Of a stretch of DNA of 64,000 nt, positions 41,701 through 48,384 are shown one piece after another. The notes below the pieces were generated by a model, which did not search any database, was not told the origin of the DNA, and was given only the letters and a program-made list of their open reading frames with translations. This DNA comes from Biomphalaria glabrata (lineage: Eukaryota > Mollusca > Gastropoda > Planorbidae), in contig NC_074720.1 of assembly GCF_947242115.1 (NCBI RefSeq), positions 44,233,529 to 44,297,528 on the forward strand, given 5' to 3'. The position numbers were made by a program, and so were the translations under genes. Each line of letters starts with the position of its first letter. Within the stretch, counting starts at the first letter, position 1.

Positions 41701-44700
41701 CGTCTTGCGACAAGAATGAGTAAAATTACTATGTATAGATCTACAAATTGATCTCCCTTGATAGACTTCCAGATTTTGATTATTCGCCCTTTGAACAATA
41801 AGAACTTAATGACATCCTGTTTTAATGACCTACATAATATTTGATCTGGGCAATGTCAGGTCAACACCTGACAGAGATTTTAACGTTTTCTCTGGCATTA
41901 GTTTAGTTGTGAGGAAATAAAAAAAAATACTTTTGAAAACATAGCTAGTATAATGGAAAGCACCGCACAATCACTGTCATATCTCTTGATACTGCAAGTT
42001 TTATTTCCCCTTTTTCTATATAAAACTAAATTAATTAATTACCACTAATTGATAAACTTATTGTTTTTTTTTTCATTGATTCATGTATTGTCTTCGACAA
42101 TGAATAATTGTACAAAATTTAGACTTGATCCAAGTATGGTAAGTGGAAGGAAAAAGCGCTTAAAAGAATCCACCCAAACAGACAGAGTGGGTTGATAAAA
42201 GCTTTGTAAAAAAATAAAGTCTCTTTTCAAGAGATGTGTATCATGGAGTGTATGCGTATTTCTGATGTAACCCTTGAGTAACGCTATGACATATGGTTAG
42301 GTTCTATTGGATCAATGGATTCTGATGTAACCATAAGGGAATATTTCGTAGTTGAGGTTATAAATAGATGAATGAAAGTAGAGAGAAAGCGTTGAAGTCC
42401 AGTGATAGAAAAGTGGAGGAAGTTCATTCCATTTCGGTATTAAGAAATTAAGACCCCAACAGCATGTTAGTCTGACTAATTATCTGGAGCTACATCTCAT
42501 CGACCTTGTATCAGCAATGGGGGCATATAATCGTTTTGTTGACGTCGTTTGCAAGAACGGAGGCGCTTGGCTTCCGAACCGGGGGTCCCTGGTTCGAATC
42601 TTGGTGAAGACTGGGATTTTTAATTACGGGATCTTTGGACGCCTCTGAGTCCATCCTGCTCTAAGGGGTACCTGACAATAGTTACGGAAAGTTAAAGGCG
42701 GTTGGTCGTTGTGCTGGCCACATGACACACCCGTTAACCGTAGGCCACAGAAACAGATGCCCTTTACATCATCTGCCCTATAGACCACAGGGTCCGAAAG
42801 GGGAACTGTATTTTTACGTTTGCGTGAACAGAACGGGCCCGCTACAAAGGGTCTTTCTGAACACGAGGATGATCTTACGACGCTCAAGCTCTTCACAAAC
42901 TTACTTACACTGGCATCTCGAGCGTCTCTCAAACTTTAGTACTAGATTAAATAAATCTAACCTGTAATCTTCTCAGAAAAGGTGTGCAGTAGAATGAATT
43001 TTTGAAGCTCTGAGATGCAGAAAAACGCTTGGATCTAGGGGTTATGCCTTAGACCACGCTGTGGGGGGGGGGGAGCTTGCAGCGCTCCCCCAGTCCCTTT
43101 ACCTACTAATGGGGCCACGAAAAAAAAAATTTAGGGGAAATTTCATAGGAAGGGATATGGAACTAACCGCACCGGACGACAACGACTCTAGTGACGAAAA
43201 ATTAATTAATTAATTCTTCCGTGCCTTATCTTATCTTATAAGCTACAGGTGTTCCTTCAAAAAAAATGCAACTATGAGACAAAAAAGAAAAAGAAAGTCC
43301 TAGAAAACATTAGAACTGTCCGCCCCCCCGAAGTCCTGTTAGTGGTTTGGGCTAGGTTGTAACATTCTTCCATTCTGAAGGAACATCCAAAACATTTGAA
43401 ATAAAACACGCATTTATAAATATACAAAATTGAAGACAAGATTGTATAGATGTTCCTGTTTATTCATGGGGAGGGGTTTCGAACTTCGAGATTTTGAGGA
43501 CGCCTCTGAATGTACCCAACTCTAAAAGGTACCTGGAGGCGCGGTGGCTGAGCGGTAAAGCGCTTGGCTTCCGAACCGGGGACAGGGGTTCGAATCCTGG
43601 TGAAGACTGGGATTTTTTATTTCGGGATCTTCGGGCGCCTCTGAGTCCACCCAGCTCTAATGGGTACCTGACATTAGTTAGGGAAAAAGTAAAGGCGGTT
43701 GGTCGTTGTGCTGGCCACATGACACCCTTGTTAACCGTAGGCCACAGAAACAGATGACCTTTACATCATCTGCCCTATGGACCACAAGGTCTGAAAGGGG
43801 AACTTTACTTTACTTTACTTAAAAGGTACCTAACATTAAAAGGCGACTGGCCGTTGTGCTCACCATATGATACTCTCAGAGCCTTCCCGAGTCTAATGAG
43901 TACTTTACATTAGTTGGGGAAAACATAGGCTGTTGGTCGTTGTGCTGGCCATATGACATCCTCGATAATCGTCGCTCTTAGAAACAGTTGAACTTAGCAT
44001 CATCTGCCCTACAGCTCACAAGGTCTGAAAGGGGAACTTTACTTTTTTTTTCTCCTGTTAATCCGAAACTCTTGTATTTTTGTGTTTGTGTGCATCGTAA
44101 TGTTTGAATATGACTGGCCCGCAGGGGCTTCTTTTTAAAACTTTGTGTAACACAAACTCCCTTTATTATCTTGCTTTGTTCGAATTCATGTATTATCATC
44201 ATTATTTTCTTTCTTTGTGAGAGTGCACTTTTTGAGTTATTGTAAATGCATATTATAATAGCGGTACAAAAAACCTCGTTCGCTCCTTACTCTGCCAGAC
44301 TATATCAACGCCACCCGTTGATCAGGAAACACGAAACGGACCAAGATGCCTGTGTGTAGTCGCTGAATGAACTCTTTATGTTTTGTCTGTTCTATTTATG
44401 TGAATGTTTCTGTTGTGTTGTCTTTATATGAGAAAAAGAGTCTTTGTAATCATGGGAAGCGTGGGTTAGAAGGGGGTTCGAGGTTCGACACCCGACTCGG
44501 GCGGAGTTGTGTTTACTGAGCGCCTAAAGGCAGCACGGAAAACACACTCCTAGATACCCCCTTCCCCCCACTGGTCCACAAATGAGATTGGACCAAAAGC
44601 GCTCTGAGCATGCTATAAGCATGAAAGTAGCGCTATATAAAAGCTATAATAATACTAATAATCACAACAAATTTCCATAAGGATCAATAAAGCAGTCTTA

Positions 44701-45403
44701 AGTCTTAATCTTATTATTACTTTGAAGACGCAAGATTAGTTCAAGAATAGCGTAATGTTGAAATAAAAAGATATAAATATGAGATAAGAGAATAGAGACT
44801 GCTAAAATTACTTATAAGTGTTACATATGGGGATGTCATGAGGACTTTCCACAGTTTGAGGACCACTGCCATGGGCATAAAAATTGCGCTAAACAAAAAC
44901 ATTTCAAGCAAACAAATAATAATAAAATAAAGACAGTAACGAGTTTGGTTAACTTTATCTGCATAATGTTTTACTTTAGTTTTAATTATTACCGAGTCAT
45001 CCGAAAACTGCATTACCTTTATATTAATAACCCAGGCGCACTTTTGCTTAAATGTTATTTATCCCTATCTACACCTAAGTCTTCTATTGGTGCTCTCTGG
45101 AGCGTGGAAACACTAAAGGTCAACAAGTAAGGAGTCTATTCATAAAGTTTCTTTAAGAGTTGATCTAGATACATCTGTGGGTGAATGGTAGATAATGCAG
45201 AAGTGGGTGAATCCAATATGGAGAGAGAAAGAGAGAGAGAAAAAAAAAGGGGGGGGGGGACTAGTAGAGATAAAATTTGATTTTAAGAATATTTTTTAAA
45301 AATTATTAATTTACATCTATAACGGTGTAATCGTTACAAAGAAAAATTACTTACCGCCGACGGCTAATGCCAGTACATTAAACAAACACACTAACTTCAC
45401 CAT
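26467..45403 (-). CDS. Secreted C-type lectin with C-terminal PAN/apple-like domain, 5 exons, complete
   Basis: Joined exons 45403-45355, 34307-34215, 33274-33161, 30648-30451 and 26708-26467 give 696 nt, 231 residues plus TAA. Residues 1-16 are a hydrophobic signal peptide. Residues 18-148 form a C-type lectin domain: WFEYQGSCY at the start, C44 in the first helix, the core motif WLGL (75-78), GEPN (104-107), C112, C139 and C147 in LCEK. EPN is the mannose-type calcium/sugar motif, but the usual WND is replaced by LAD (134-136), so sugar binding is uncertain. Residues 153-231 hold nine cysteines in a PAN/apple-like pattern (CAWACSKLKEC, then GFQF). There are five N-glycosylation sequons (N34, N68, N82, N107, N210). 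Every intron is phase 1 with GT/AG borders, and the domain order makes sense, so the model is strong although no transcript was seen. Likely role, from the family: extracellular recognition in haemolymph or mucus. Confidence 0.86.
27131..27350 (-). mobile_element. RNase H LINE 3' fragment in lectin intron 4
   Basis: Nearly identical to 13125-13342: MPHILFDCPRLADLRLDRSG down to SLSSPHSNGV and a (TGA)n tail. It stops abruptly at CCGCAGCG, where a GGGGCCTCC minisatellite starts; the shared G/C run suggests a microhomology junction. Confidence 0.9.
27351..27642. repeat. G-rich minisatellite, about 25-bp unit, 11 copies
   Basis: The unit is GGGGCCTCCATAAAAATCAT plus GTCCC. It lies in lectin intron 4. 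A second, more diverged array of the same unit is at 28275-28436. Confidence 0.95.
28053..28230 (+). mobile_element. tRNA-derived SINE, family 1
   Basis: GGGAAGCGTGGTCGAGATGC, GAGGTTCGACACCC and AAGCATGAAAGTAGAGC. Slightly shortened in the head. Nested in the hAT-like element. Confidence 0.8.
28275..28436. repeat. Second G-rich minisatellite array, about six copies
   Basis: The unit GGGGCCTCCATAAAAATCCT plus GTCCC, with CCAAGAAAAT variants at the right. Same unit as 27351-27642. Confidence 0.9.
28545..28690 (+). mobile_element. LINE terminal finger fragment
   Basis: The frame reads LYCFMFVMSVGKICRSQLGL, then RSHGKYC, the end of the Cys/His-finger LINE with the first cysteine lost, followed by (TTA)n. 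Confidence 0.7.
28733..28905 (+). mobile_element. tRNA-derived SINE, family 3
   Basis: CTTGGTCGTGTGGTATGCGC as head, GGCTCGAACTCTGCCC as B box, CGTCGTCCTGCGGGCGG, and the tail ACATCCGAAACATTTAAAA. Confidence 0.8.
28962..29140 (+). mobile_element. tRNA-derived SINE, family 3
   Basis: The best family 3 copy: GCCTGGTCGTGCGGTTTGCG, GAGGGTTCAAACCCTGCCCG, CCCGTCGTCCTGCGGGAGG, then GAAGGAACATCCGAATTATG. It lies in direct repeat with the preceding copy. Confidence 0.85.
29690..30415 (-). mobile_element. LINE remnant (reverse transcriptase core joined to C-terminal finger)
   Basis: On the minus strand, 30400-30100 reads QVIKNLYKEATSAVYFDNNI, then GVRQGCLLSPTLFNIFLERI, and KLRFADDIDGLAG, the catalytic FADD box. 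From 30023 it jumps to the end of the protein, GYGCAGCGKICRSQLGLHNH. The middle is deleted. Its 5' end lies about 35 bp from the exon 4 donor of the lectin gene. Confidence 0.85.
30451..30648 (-). CDS. Lectin exon 4: sugar-binding loop and end of the lectin domain
   Basis: Residues 86-151 contain W101, the EPN motif (105-107), CVRL (112-115) and the closing NPC (137-139) and LCEK (146-149). The acceptor polypyrimidine tract is a (CT)n microsatellite (GA on the plus strand at about 30651-30670) directly against CAG. The donor is gtagtg at 30450, phase 1. Without splicing the frame runs on to a TAG at 30422-30424. EPN suggests mannose-type specificity, but LAD in place of WND removes two calcium-site residues. 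Confidence 0.86.
30660..31405. other. Lectin intron 3, no recognised element
   Basis: Intron DNA with a (CA)n run at 31262-31290. No supported repeat family or exon. Confidence 0.35.
31408..31500 (+). mobile_element. tRNA-derived SINE fragment
   Basis: GAGTGGCTAAGTGGCAAAC, GGCTACCTATCAAAGAGGGC and TCGAGTTTGAACTCC resemble a diverged family 1 head. The family 1 tail GGCATGCTATGAGCATGATA reappears at about 31838-31865, beyond the MITE at 31575. Confidence 0.5.
31575..31717. mobile_element. Palindromic MITE, TA type, left arm eroded
   Basis: The right arm TTGTTTACGATTGGTGAATG and the inner GATCACGTGACTAAATGTTG are well kept; the left arm has lost its outer part. Confidence 0.75.
32065..32525 (+). 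repeat. Dispersed repeat X, interrupted by a LINE
   Basis: TTGCGCTGGGATTT, GAGGATTCGCGCAAC and TCACTCTCTCGCCC continue after the insertion with AAGCCCATCCTTTTCCGGAA and GTCAAGACGTCCGGGGACGA. The same sequence lies uninterrupted at 51553-51990. Class unknown. Confidence 0.75.
32129..32409 (-). mobile_element. RNase H-type LINE (family C) 3' end, nested in repeat X
   Basis: The minus strand reads RMRQHIYRKLKIGTSEICPS, then ADHVLQNCSLYQEARIRHWP and LYGELPVLETTAQFISCIGL, the end of ORF2, plus a (GAA)n tail. The target duplication is TCTCTCGCCC (32119-32128 and 32410-32419). The unoccupied site is visible at 51617-51626. Confidence 0.9.
32552..32730. mobile_element. Palindromic MITE, TA type, complete
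   Basis: The best copy. Arms ATGAACCTCATTCACCAATC and GATTGGTGAATGAGGTCCAT sit between TA dinucleotides (32551-32552 and 32730-32731). TA duplication is the signature of Tc1/mariner-type elements. Confidence 0.88.
32844..33000 (-). mobile_element. LINE terminal finger fragment
   Basis: The minus strand encodes a decayed CTACxxxANYVGHRWGSVA-type finger, from the same LINE group as 29690-30023. It lies in lectin intron 3, about 160 bp from exon 3. Confidence 0.6.
33161..33274 (-). CDS. Lectin exon 3: core of the C-type lectin domain
   Basis: The acceptor is attctctag and the donor gtaagt starts at 33160. Residues 49-85 read SYLAELNTLEEL, then FWLGLNFNNGSG. SYLAELNTLEEL is the helix-to-strand segment and WLGL is the hallmark WIGL core motif of the fold. 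ANGS and NNGS are glycosylation sequons. Phase 1 on both sides. Confidence 0.88.
33894..33974. mobile_element. TTAA-type MITE, complete
   Basis: TTAACTCTTTCTCTCCTAAC and ATTACGGAGAGAAAGAGTTAA are terminal inverted repeats; the centre has CCAGCGTTGATTCCGCCAGA. Ends coincide with TTAA, the target of piggyBac-type transposases. Other copies lie at 38359, 39036 and 6033; half copies at 68, 811 and 39514. Confidence 0.85.
34215..34307 (-). CDS. Lectin exon 2: start of the C-type lectin domain
   Basis: The acceptor is ttatttctttcag and the donor starts gtaagt at 34214. The exon supplies residues 17-48, beginning KWFEYQGSCY, the usual opening beta strand of a C-type lectin domain, and ending with ECSALG, the first-helix cysteine. 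N34-I-T is a glycosylation sequon. C26 has no obvious partner inside the lectin domain because the usual preceding cysteine is missing; it could pair with one of the nine C-terminal cysteines. Confidence 0.87.
34460..34680. repeat. Degenerate tandem repeat, about 17-20-bp unit
   Basis: Roughly ten units around GACTGATTTATGACTAA, in lectin intron 1 near exon 2. Confidence 0.85.
34740..35415. other. Lectin intron 1, short unassigned repeat then plain DNA
   Basis: TCTCGAAAACGGCTCTAAA near 34770, followed by TTAGAAATTTTATAG, is the repeat remnant also seen near 9220. The rest shows no element. Confidence 0.3.
35420..35650 (+). mobile_element. tRNA-derived SINE, family 3, diverged
   Basis: GATGACTGGTTGCGTGAATT, TCCATCTCTTGTCGTCTGCT and CAATTCTGAAGGAACGCCC keep the family 3 order. 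Confidence 0.65.
35652..36175. other. Lectin intron 1, no clear element
   Basis: A 73-codon plus-strand frame at 35938-36159 has no recognised motif and is probably chance. A T run lies at 35818-35837. Confidence 0.3.
36178..36432 (+). mobile_element. Family A LINE 3' end
   Basis: It covers KYSERHKDKGTFLVP-type sequence through SFFPSAIRAWNGLPELDRKT, then ATGCATGACGCGTAGGACGT and a short AAGATAAGAT tail. Confidence 0.85.
36435..38355. other. Lectin intron 1, no recognised element
   Basis: Almost 2 kb of AT-rich intron without a convincing repeat, exon or RNA gene; only poly-T and poly-C runs near 37540 and 38256. Confidence 0.35.
38359..38439. mobile_element. TTAA-type MITE, complete
   Basis: Same length and arms as 33894-33974; the loop has GTTGGTTCAACCAGAATG. 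TTAA at both ends. Confidence 0.85.
39036..39171. mobile_element. TTAA-type MITE, longer or composite copy
   Basis: TTAATTCTTTCTCTCCTAAT opens a left arm, TATAACTCTTTCTCTACGTA appears in the middle, and TTAGGAGAGAAAGAGTTAA closes. It looks like one copy joined to, or inserted in, another. Confidence 0.75.
39309..39490 (+). mobile_element. tRNA-derived SINE, family 1
   Basis: GGGAAGCGTGGTCGAGAGGC, GAGGTTCGACACCC and AAGCATGAAAGTAGCGC. The middle lacks the AGGCAGCACGG segment. Confidence 0.82.
39514..39556. mobile_element. Half copy of the TTAA-type MITE
   Basis: AATAATTACGGAGGGGAAAG followed by TGTTAA is a diverged right arm. Confidence 0.45.
39600..39715 (-). mobile_element. LINE terminal finger remnant
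   Basis: The minus strand reads MNANFICVTCGVVTPLQNRA, then LQSHEKS, a decayed version of the Cys/His-finger LINE end. Confidence 0.45.
39863..40372. mobile_element. Non-autonomous hAT element with perfect 8-bp target duplication
   Basis: It begins CTGGGCCGGTCTTAGG and ends AGGATCGGCCCTG. AATACAAT flanks both sides (39855-39862 and 40373-40380). It shares its left end with the element at 61885-62535. Confidence 0.88.
40438..40912 (+). mobile_element. Family A LINE 3' fragment
   Basis: Frames read STQENIKKLEQTQNRAVRFI, TNKYSHLSRVTPLVKSLNLE and later SAIRAWNGLPEQARKTSDLG, then GTAGGACGTAATCATC and the AAGATAAG tail. Confidence 0.88.
40945..41515. other. GC-rich block of unknown nature
   Basis: About 570 bp, much richer in G+C than its surroundings, containing CTGGCCCCCAACGCATGGGC, ACACGGCCGAAGGCCGAGTG and ACGCGGGCGCCACGATGAGG. 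TCGTTTGACGCTCAAACAG-like ends at 40969-41045 form an inverted pair. No recognised protein; it could be a LINE 5' UTR, an LTR piece or another element. It lies in lectin intron 1. Confidence 0.35.
41516..42550. other. Lectin intron 1, no recognised element
   Basis: AT-rich intron without supported features. Confidence 0.35.
42555..42812 (+). mobile_element. tRNA-derived SINE, family 2
   Basis: AACGGAGGCGCTTGGCTTCC, TGGTTCGAATCTTGGTGAAG, GTCGTTGTGCTGGCCACATG, CACAGAAACAGATGCCC and GGGAACTGTATTTT. The tRNA-like head is partly deleted. Confidence 0.82.
43222..43412 (+). mobile_element. LINE tail scrap and SINE family 3 tail
   Basis: CTTATCTTATCTTATAAGC resembles an inverted family A tail (43223-43242). 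From 43318, CGAAGTCCTGTTAGTGG, then TTCTGAAGGAACATCC and AAAACATTTG match the SINE family 3 tail. Confidence 0.5.
43480..44051 (+). mobile_element. Older SINE family 2 copy, split by a younger one
   Basis: Left part 43480-43534 (GAGGACGCCTCTGAATGTAC) and right part 43821-44051 (GTTGTGCTGGCCATATGACA, GGGAACTTTACTTT) belong to one or more diverged family 2 copies. The younger copy at 43535-43820 sits between identical 11-bp flanks. Confidence 0.75.
43535..43820 (+). mobile_element. tRNA-derived SINE, family 2, full-length, nested
   Basis: Reference copy of the family in this window: GGAGGCGCGGTGGCTGAGCG (A box), GGTTCGAATCCTGG (B box), GGTTGGTCGTTGTGCTGGCC, and an (ACTTT)n tail. Target duplication AAAAGGTACCT at 43524-43534 and 43821-43831. 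Confidence 0.9.
44258..44710 (+). mobile_element. L2-like LINE 3' UTR copy, split by a SINE
   Basis: GCGGTACAAAAAACCTCGTT to TGTCTTTATATGAGAAAAAG, then after the SINE AATCACAACAAATTTCC and AAGGATCAATAAAGCAGT. Homologous to the uninterrupted copy at 6349-6584. Confidence 0.82.
44453..44658 (+). mobile_element. tRNA-derived SINE, family 1, nested in LINE tail
   Basis: GGGAAGCGTGG, GAGGTTCGACACCC and GAGCATGCTATAAGCATGAA. Six-base duplication TAATCA at 44447-44452 and 44659-44664. The head is shortened. Confidence 0.88.
44711..45354. other. Lectin intron 1, just downstream of exon 1
   Basis: AT-rich intron with a (GA)n stretch at about 45217-45245 followed by A and G runs. The piece at 44830-44875 (CAGTTTGAGGACCACTGCCA) may be a hAT-like end. 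No exon seen. Confidence 0.3.
45355..45403 (-). CDS. Lectin exon 1: start codon and signal peptide
   Basis: This exon encodes MVKLVCLFNVLALAVG plus the first base of the next codon. The ATG at 45403-45401 has A at -3 and G at +4, a good initiation context. The stretch LVCLFNVLALAV is a typical short hydrophobic signal-peptide core, and cleavage would fall near AVGA. The donor is a perfect gtaagt starting at 45354, phase 1, matching the two-base start of exon 2. It sits about 11 kb from exon 2, so it is the least certain exon, but strand, phase and domain logic all fit. Confidence 0.75.
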
Positions 45404-46420
45404 TTTCCGTTATTCTCTTAGACTTTGGCATTTGTTTAAAACATTGACTTATCGCCCCTTAAACGCAAAATTAAAATCTTGGTTCACAGCGAACAAACTA
45501 TTTTGTCCAAATAATTTTTTACAAATGTAAATTTATTTTGTAAAAAAAAAAAAGCTAAATATTTAACCCTATTCAAATATAAATTGACTAAAACAATGAA
45601 TTGATTAAAACAATGATTTAACTCTTTAAATACAGAGATCTAATAAACTTAAATAGTAATTTTAATCTTTTAAACAAACATTATTAAAAGAAACAATATT
45701 GAAATGCTAGCGGCTAACGCAATGGATAGTACAGGCTGATATTGGTTTTGGTAAAGAAATCCCCATACAGTCTTATCTAATCAAATTGCGTCTGAGTCTG
45801 GGTTTCATTGATCTCCTCGGGCCTGGGTGTGTGTATGGCAAGGTTACAATGGAACAAATATTTAAGTAGATCTGGGTGTTTAAACTGGGTAGAACAAGTT
45901 TTATTTTAAAGTCCTTAGCTCTGCATCATAATGGAAATATAAGGGAGAGGATTAATTCTTTTGTTCTGATAATAGATCTAAATTTTAAGCCAGTCTGGTG
46001 TTACAATGTGAATTTTTTTTTTTTTTAGGTGGTGCCATATTGGAGAGTAGCGTAGTTGAAAAAAAAAATCACAGTGAAACATCTCGTGGATAGTAAAGTT
46101 TCTACTACATTTATTTTCACGGGTTACATTATTATTAAAGGCATCACAATGTATCACGTAGGATGTAACATGTACTGTGTACCGCACATAGCCAGATTTT
46201 TTCATTACTCGTGGTTCTCTTTCTCCCTCCCTTTCAAACAATTGCCTAATCGGTTCACATTTCTCCAGATTTTATTTTTTTTTAATCACAAGCAACTAAA
46301 TACATTTGAATTGCCAGATTTTAATGAGGTAAAAATAGTAGAACTTTTGTTTTAAGTTGACTATTTACTAACTACAATTAAAAGTTGATTTTAAAAAAGA
46401 ATATACCAAATATTCACAGG
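45404..46420 (-). other. Upstream flank of the lectin gene, no clear core promoter
   Basis: The DNA just upstream of the lectin start codon is AT-rich and carries no recognisable repeat. A GATA-type motif (CGATAAG on the minus strand) lies about 50 bp upstream of the ATG. I see no convincing TATA box, so a promoter here is expected from position only. Confidence 0.25.
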
Positions 46421-46560
46421 GGAAAGCTAGTAACAAAACAGTAACAAGTTTGTAACAAGGCATTAGCACGATAGTAACAAACAAGTAACAAGTTAGTAAC
46501 CAAACAGTAGCACGATAGTAACAAGTTAGTGACAAGACAGTAACAAATTTGTAACAAGTT
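46420..46560. repeat. Degenerate repeat of AGTAACAA-type units
   Basis: Irregular repeats of GTAACAAG, ACAGTAACA and TAGCACGATA over about 140 bp. Confidence 0.8.
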
Positions 46561-46581
46561 AAGATATTTCTAAGTCAGTAT

Positions 46582-47651
46582 TGTTGTAACTGTATTGGCG
46601 GAGCGATTTAGTTCATTTTGTTTGTGACCAACTGACACACGTAGCACAAGCAATTTCACGAGCTGCATTGTAGTCAACCGGCACCTTCGTCACGGAGGTC
46701 ACGAGTCCACTGTGTCACTGTGGACAAGGGACAGTACTAGCACACGCAAATATGAGCCTAATTATGGTCATGGGATCGAAAACATTGGTGGGCTGGAGAC
46801 AGTATGAAAAGGCAGCTCAGTTCGGTTACAGGCAGGGGCGGACTGGCTATATGGGCATTTGGGCAAATGCCCGGTGGGCCGGTACCCAAATGGGCCGGTA
46901 GGGCCACCGAAATGGCCTAATCGAAGCCACTATGGCACATATAAAATTGTTAAAGGTTTTATAACATTCTTATTATATTATTATTATTATTTGTATAAAA
47001 GGCCCTCTGAGCGTCGTGATTAAACAAATCTTTCATAGACATTGCAGTGTAATACTCTTATAATCTAACACATTTTCGGAAAATAAAATGTAGAATGTTG
47101 ACAGTGCTACTAGTAGGCTTCATCTTTTTAGGGCCTTTGTAAAGACGCTATATTGCTTAGTAAGATATAGAGTTCACTGTAAGCATGCATATCGATACAT
47201 TATCAAACTTAACAATGATTTTTAAGGACCGATACACCTAGAAATGGATGCCCATCACATTATAGAGAATTTGTGGGCCGAATTTTATAGAAATGCCCGG
47301 GCTGATTTTGACACCCAGTCCGCCCCTGGTTACAGGACAGCGAGGAGACTGTTAGTCGGCCATGATGTCAGTCCGGGGTGAACTGAGTCCACGAGTGAAA
47401 CCTTAGAGTCCAGGGTGAGATAGAGCGTGACCTCCGTGACATATCGAAGGCGCCGGATAGACAGTAGAGTTTAGTACGGTGATGTACAGTGTAGTCAGTA
47501 TATTGTGTTGACAATTGTGTCGTATTGGCTATTTTTAGGTACCCATTAAGTACTAGATTATTTTGGAACCCTTGTTGTCAAGTTCTTTAGTTGGATGTGT
47601 TGTGTTAAGGAGAGTTTACAGAAGGCCTGATTAGGAGAGAGAATCGTAACA
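46582..47651 (-). mobile_element. LTR-like element fossil (solo LTR) with a hAT insertion
   Basis: About 566 bp of LTR-like sequence once the hAT insertion is set aside. On the minus strand it starts TGTTACGATTCTC and ends GTTACAACA, the TG...CA ends of an LTR. Related sequences lie at 49134-49539 and 50653-51160. No internal coding region is seen, so it is probably a solo LTR; family not assigned, age old. Confidence 0.7.
46833..47328. mobile_element. Non-autonomous hAT element inside an LTR, perfect 8-bp target duplication
   Basis: It begins CAGGGGCGGACTGG and ends CCAGTCCGCCCCTG. GTTACAGG flanks both sides (46825-46832 and 47329-47336). Same family as 25087-25547, inverted. It is younger than the LTR it interrupts. 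Confidence 0.93.
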
Positions 47652-47759
47652 GTGTGATGTCGATAGGAAGTTATGAAAAACTTAGAAAAGCCACTGACAA
47701 AGTGTGCATTTCCGTCGTAGCTTCAATACTTTTGACAAACTATTTGTAGATTTGTAGAT

Positions 47760-48380
47760 ATCATCATCATTGGCCTCCTTCAGTTGTAGAACGACTATGG
47801 TTCATCTCAGAGCACACTTCCTCGTGTGGCCGTGAAGCCCTATTTTGGAGAGACACTCCCGTCCACAGATAGCGCAGGTTAAGGTGGCTTTTGCTTCGGT
47901 GGTAGAGGAGCTGGCCATTTTTCGGATTGTGCGTTTTTCTTCCTGAGCTGAGACCCTTGTACTTTCACTGTCCATAGCTTTCTTGGTCACTGTCTCTCTC
48001 CATCTGTTGCGGTCTAGAGCTATGTCTTCCCAATTGTCAGAATTGATGTTCACTGATTTGATGTCCCGTTTTATTACATCTATGTAACGGAGGTGGGGGC
48101 GACCAGTTTTTCTTGTGCCAGTCGCGAGTTGACCCTAGAGGATGACTTTCGGGATGCGCTTGTCCTCCATCCGGCGAACATTTCCAAGCCAGCGCAAACG
48201 GCGTTGTCTGAGGGCTGTAAAGATGCTGGGAATGCCTGATCGCGCAAGGATCTCAGTATTGCACACTTTTTCTTTCCATGTGACATTCAAGATCCTACGG
48301 AGACATCTCAAACGGAATGTAGATATACAATCAAAAAAAGCGACTAAGTCTCTCTTACAAAATCTCACAAGAACTCAAAT
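47760..48380 (-). mobile_element. LINE ORF2 C-terminal region with terminal finger
   Basis: The minus strand reads DCISTFRLRCLRRILNVTWK, LRQRRLRWLGNVRRMEDKRI, then NINSDNWEDIALDRNRWRET and the finger CAICGRECLSKIGLHGHTRK followed by C. Frameshifts separate the pieces. The order is the usual ORF2 C-terminus. Confidence 0.88.
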
Positions 48381-48384
48381 CTAA

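Noticed and set aside
1297-44655. Functional tRNA genes at the A/B-box sequences
   Set aside because: None folds into a full cloverleaf by eye; each is followed by a conserved SINE body and exists in many diverged copies.
46056-46355. 99-codon plus-strand frame upstream of the lectin gene
   Set aside because: Composition follows the AT-rich background; no conserved pattern.
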